From Arthrobacter echini (GTDB lineage Bacteria; Actinomycetota; Actinomycetes; Actinomycetales; Micrococcaceae), in NCBI RefSeq assembly GCF_004803505.1, contig NZ_SSWH01000005.1:174544-238543 (forward strand): 64,000 nt of DNA. The letters run 5' to 3'. The translations under genes and the position numbers were made by a program. Positions 63,443 to 64,000 of the stretch are shown piece after piece (the first letter of the stretch is position 1; each line of letters opens with the position of its first letter). A model generated the notes under the pieces. That model did no database searches, was not told where the DNA came from, and saw nothing but the letters and a program-made list of their open reading frames with translations.

Positions 63443-63880
63443 ATGACCCACCCCGCCGCATCCGTCACCTGGCTCACACCTCAGGTCCATGCCCGTCTGC
63501 AGGCGGAGCTCGACGGGCTGATGGCTGCCCGCGGAGGCCAGGAGTCCGCCGAGCGGGTCGCAGTGGAGGCACGGATCCGCCAGGTGATGACAGTGCTCAA
63601 GGACGCACGTATGCATGAGCCGGCGGATGACGGCGTGGTGGAGCCGGGCATGCTGGTCACTGCGGTCATCGACGGCGAGCCCGAGGAGTTCCTCATGGGC
63701 AGTCGCGAGATCTTCGGCGACAGCGACCTGAACGTCTTCAGCGAGCGCAGCCCGCTCGGGCTCGCCATCCACGGGCTGAAGCCCGGCGAGACATCGTCCT
63801 ACCCGACACCGCGCGGCAGGACCGTGTCCGTCTCGGTGGTCTCCGCCACCCCGTATGCCGGATCCGACATTCCGTCCTAG
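63443..63880 (+). CDS. GreA/GreB-like transcript cleavage factor homologue
   Basis: A 145-residue protein with an N-terminal coiled-coil hairpin (VHARLQAELDGLMAARGGQE...VEARIRQVMTVLKDARM) and a C-terminal FKBP-like Gre domain (VEPGMLVTAVIDGEPEEFLM...LGLAIHGLKPGETSSYPTPRG). The coiled coil is shorter than in GreA, as in the actinobacterial secondary homologues, and acidic tip residues are not obvious. ATG 63443 with GAGGAG upstream. Confidence 0.82.
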   Translation: MTHPAASVTWLTPQVHARLQAELDGLMAARGGQESAERVAVEARIRQVMTVLKDARMHEPADDGVVEPGMLVTAVIDGEPEEFLMGSREIFGDSDLNVFSERSPLGLAIHGLKPGETSSYPTPRGRTVSVSVVSATPYAGSDIPS

Positions 63881-63892
63881 CTCCAATGCCGT

Positions 63893-64000
63893 GTAGTTAA
63901 GCGGAGGGCGGGGTGGTCAAGGAAGCTCGGTGTTGGGCGTGTCGCCGCTGGTGAGGCAACGGAACTCCGGTAAAGAGGGCATCGACTAGAACACTTCTCT
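63893..64000. mobile_element. Possible insertion-sequence end at the window edge
   Basis: From CCGTGTAGTTAAGCGG onward the sequence no longer resembles neighbouring coding DNA and has the look of an IS terminal region (possibly IS4-like) directly after the Gre-like gene. No transposase can be read before the window ends. Weak. Confidence 0.25.

Overview
The window looks like chromosome from a high-GC Gram-positive actinobacterium. Genes are GC-rich, GTG and TTG starts with strong AAGGAG-type ribosome sites are common, and several families are typical of Actinomycetota (Excalibur-domain surface proteins, DUF6153/DUF305 lipoproteins, an actinobacterial GAF-histidine kinase). An Arthrobacter-like member of the Micrococcaceae is my best guess, inferred from gene content only. 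I saw no rRNA, tRNA or CRISPR array.

Region by region. (1) 1-5760, minus strand: a sugar-acid catabolism operon with an Ldh-family dehydrogenase, a complete DctPQM TRAP transporter, L-fuconate dehydratase and the start of an NADP-type aldehyde dehydrogenase, with a nested palindromic operator at its head. (2) 5900-9520: a scarred zone. A MazG-like enzyme is followed by a chimera of a DUF2075-type N-terminus and a decayed rhamnulokinase tail; then come an intact L-lactate dehydrogenase and fragments of IS256, pdxA and IS30. (3) 9702-19154: a defence island. It has a MutL/MORC-type GHKL ATPase, a Z1 helicase-like ATPase, a PD-(D/E)XK (DUF4420) protein and an AIPR protein in one overlapping operon, convergent with a cytosine-5 DNA methyltransferase and followed by a Vsr endonuclease. 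The operon looks less GC-rich than its surroundings. (4) 19287-28910: a frameshifted kinase/regulator fusion, housekeeping-type enzymes, a Phd/PIN toxin-antitoxin pair, a copper-type lipoprotein locus with a CsoR-like palindrome, and the formaldehyde-fixing pair HxlB-HxlA. (5) 28991-36297: a five-gene operon for a nitrogenous compound (aminotransferase, two amidohydrolases, DUF3311, sodium:solute symporter), divergent from a MocR-like aminotransferase domain that lacks its DNA-binding half. (6) 36311-45076: an accessory zone with a VapBC pair, two SDR genes (one frameshifted), an IS256 remnant, an orphan HsdR-like nuclease and a DyP/unknown/catalase operon. It is bracketed by scrambled copies of the same two gene ends. 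(7) 45233-49552: a membrane CAAX-type protease and a run of exported nucleases and Excalibur proteins. (8) 49715-56477: a complete type I Wadjet anti-plasmid operon, jetABCD. (9) 56558-63880: acetamidase, a MacB-like ABC exporter, a NarL-type two-component system, an FAD oxidoreductase, a small basic protein and a GreA-like factor.

Together the window joins carbohydrate and nitrogen scavenging with a dense set of genome-defence functions: methylation-linked MORC/Z1 island, Wadjet, two toxin-antitoxin pairs, an orphan restriction-like nuclease, a candidate PD-(D/E)XK protein and secreted nucleases. Numerous gene fragments show that this stretch has been rearranged repeatedly.
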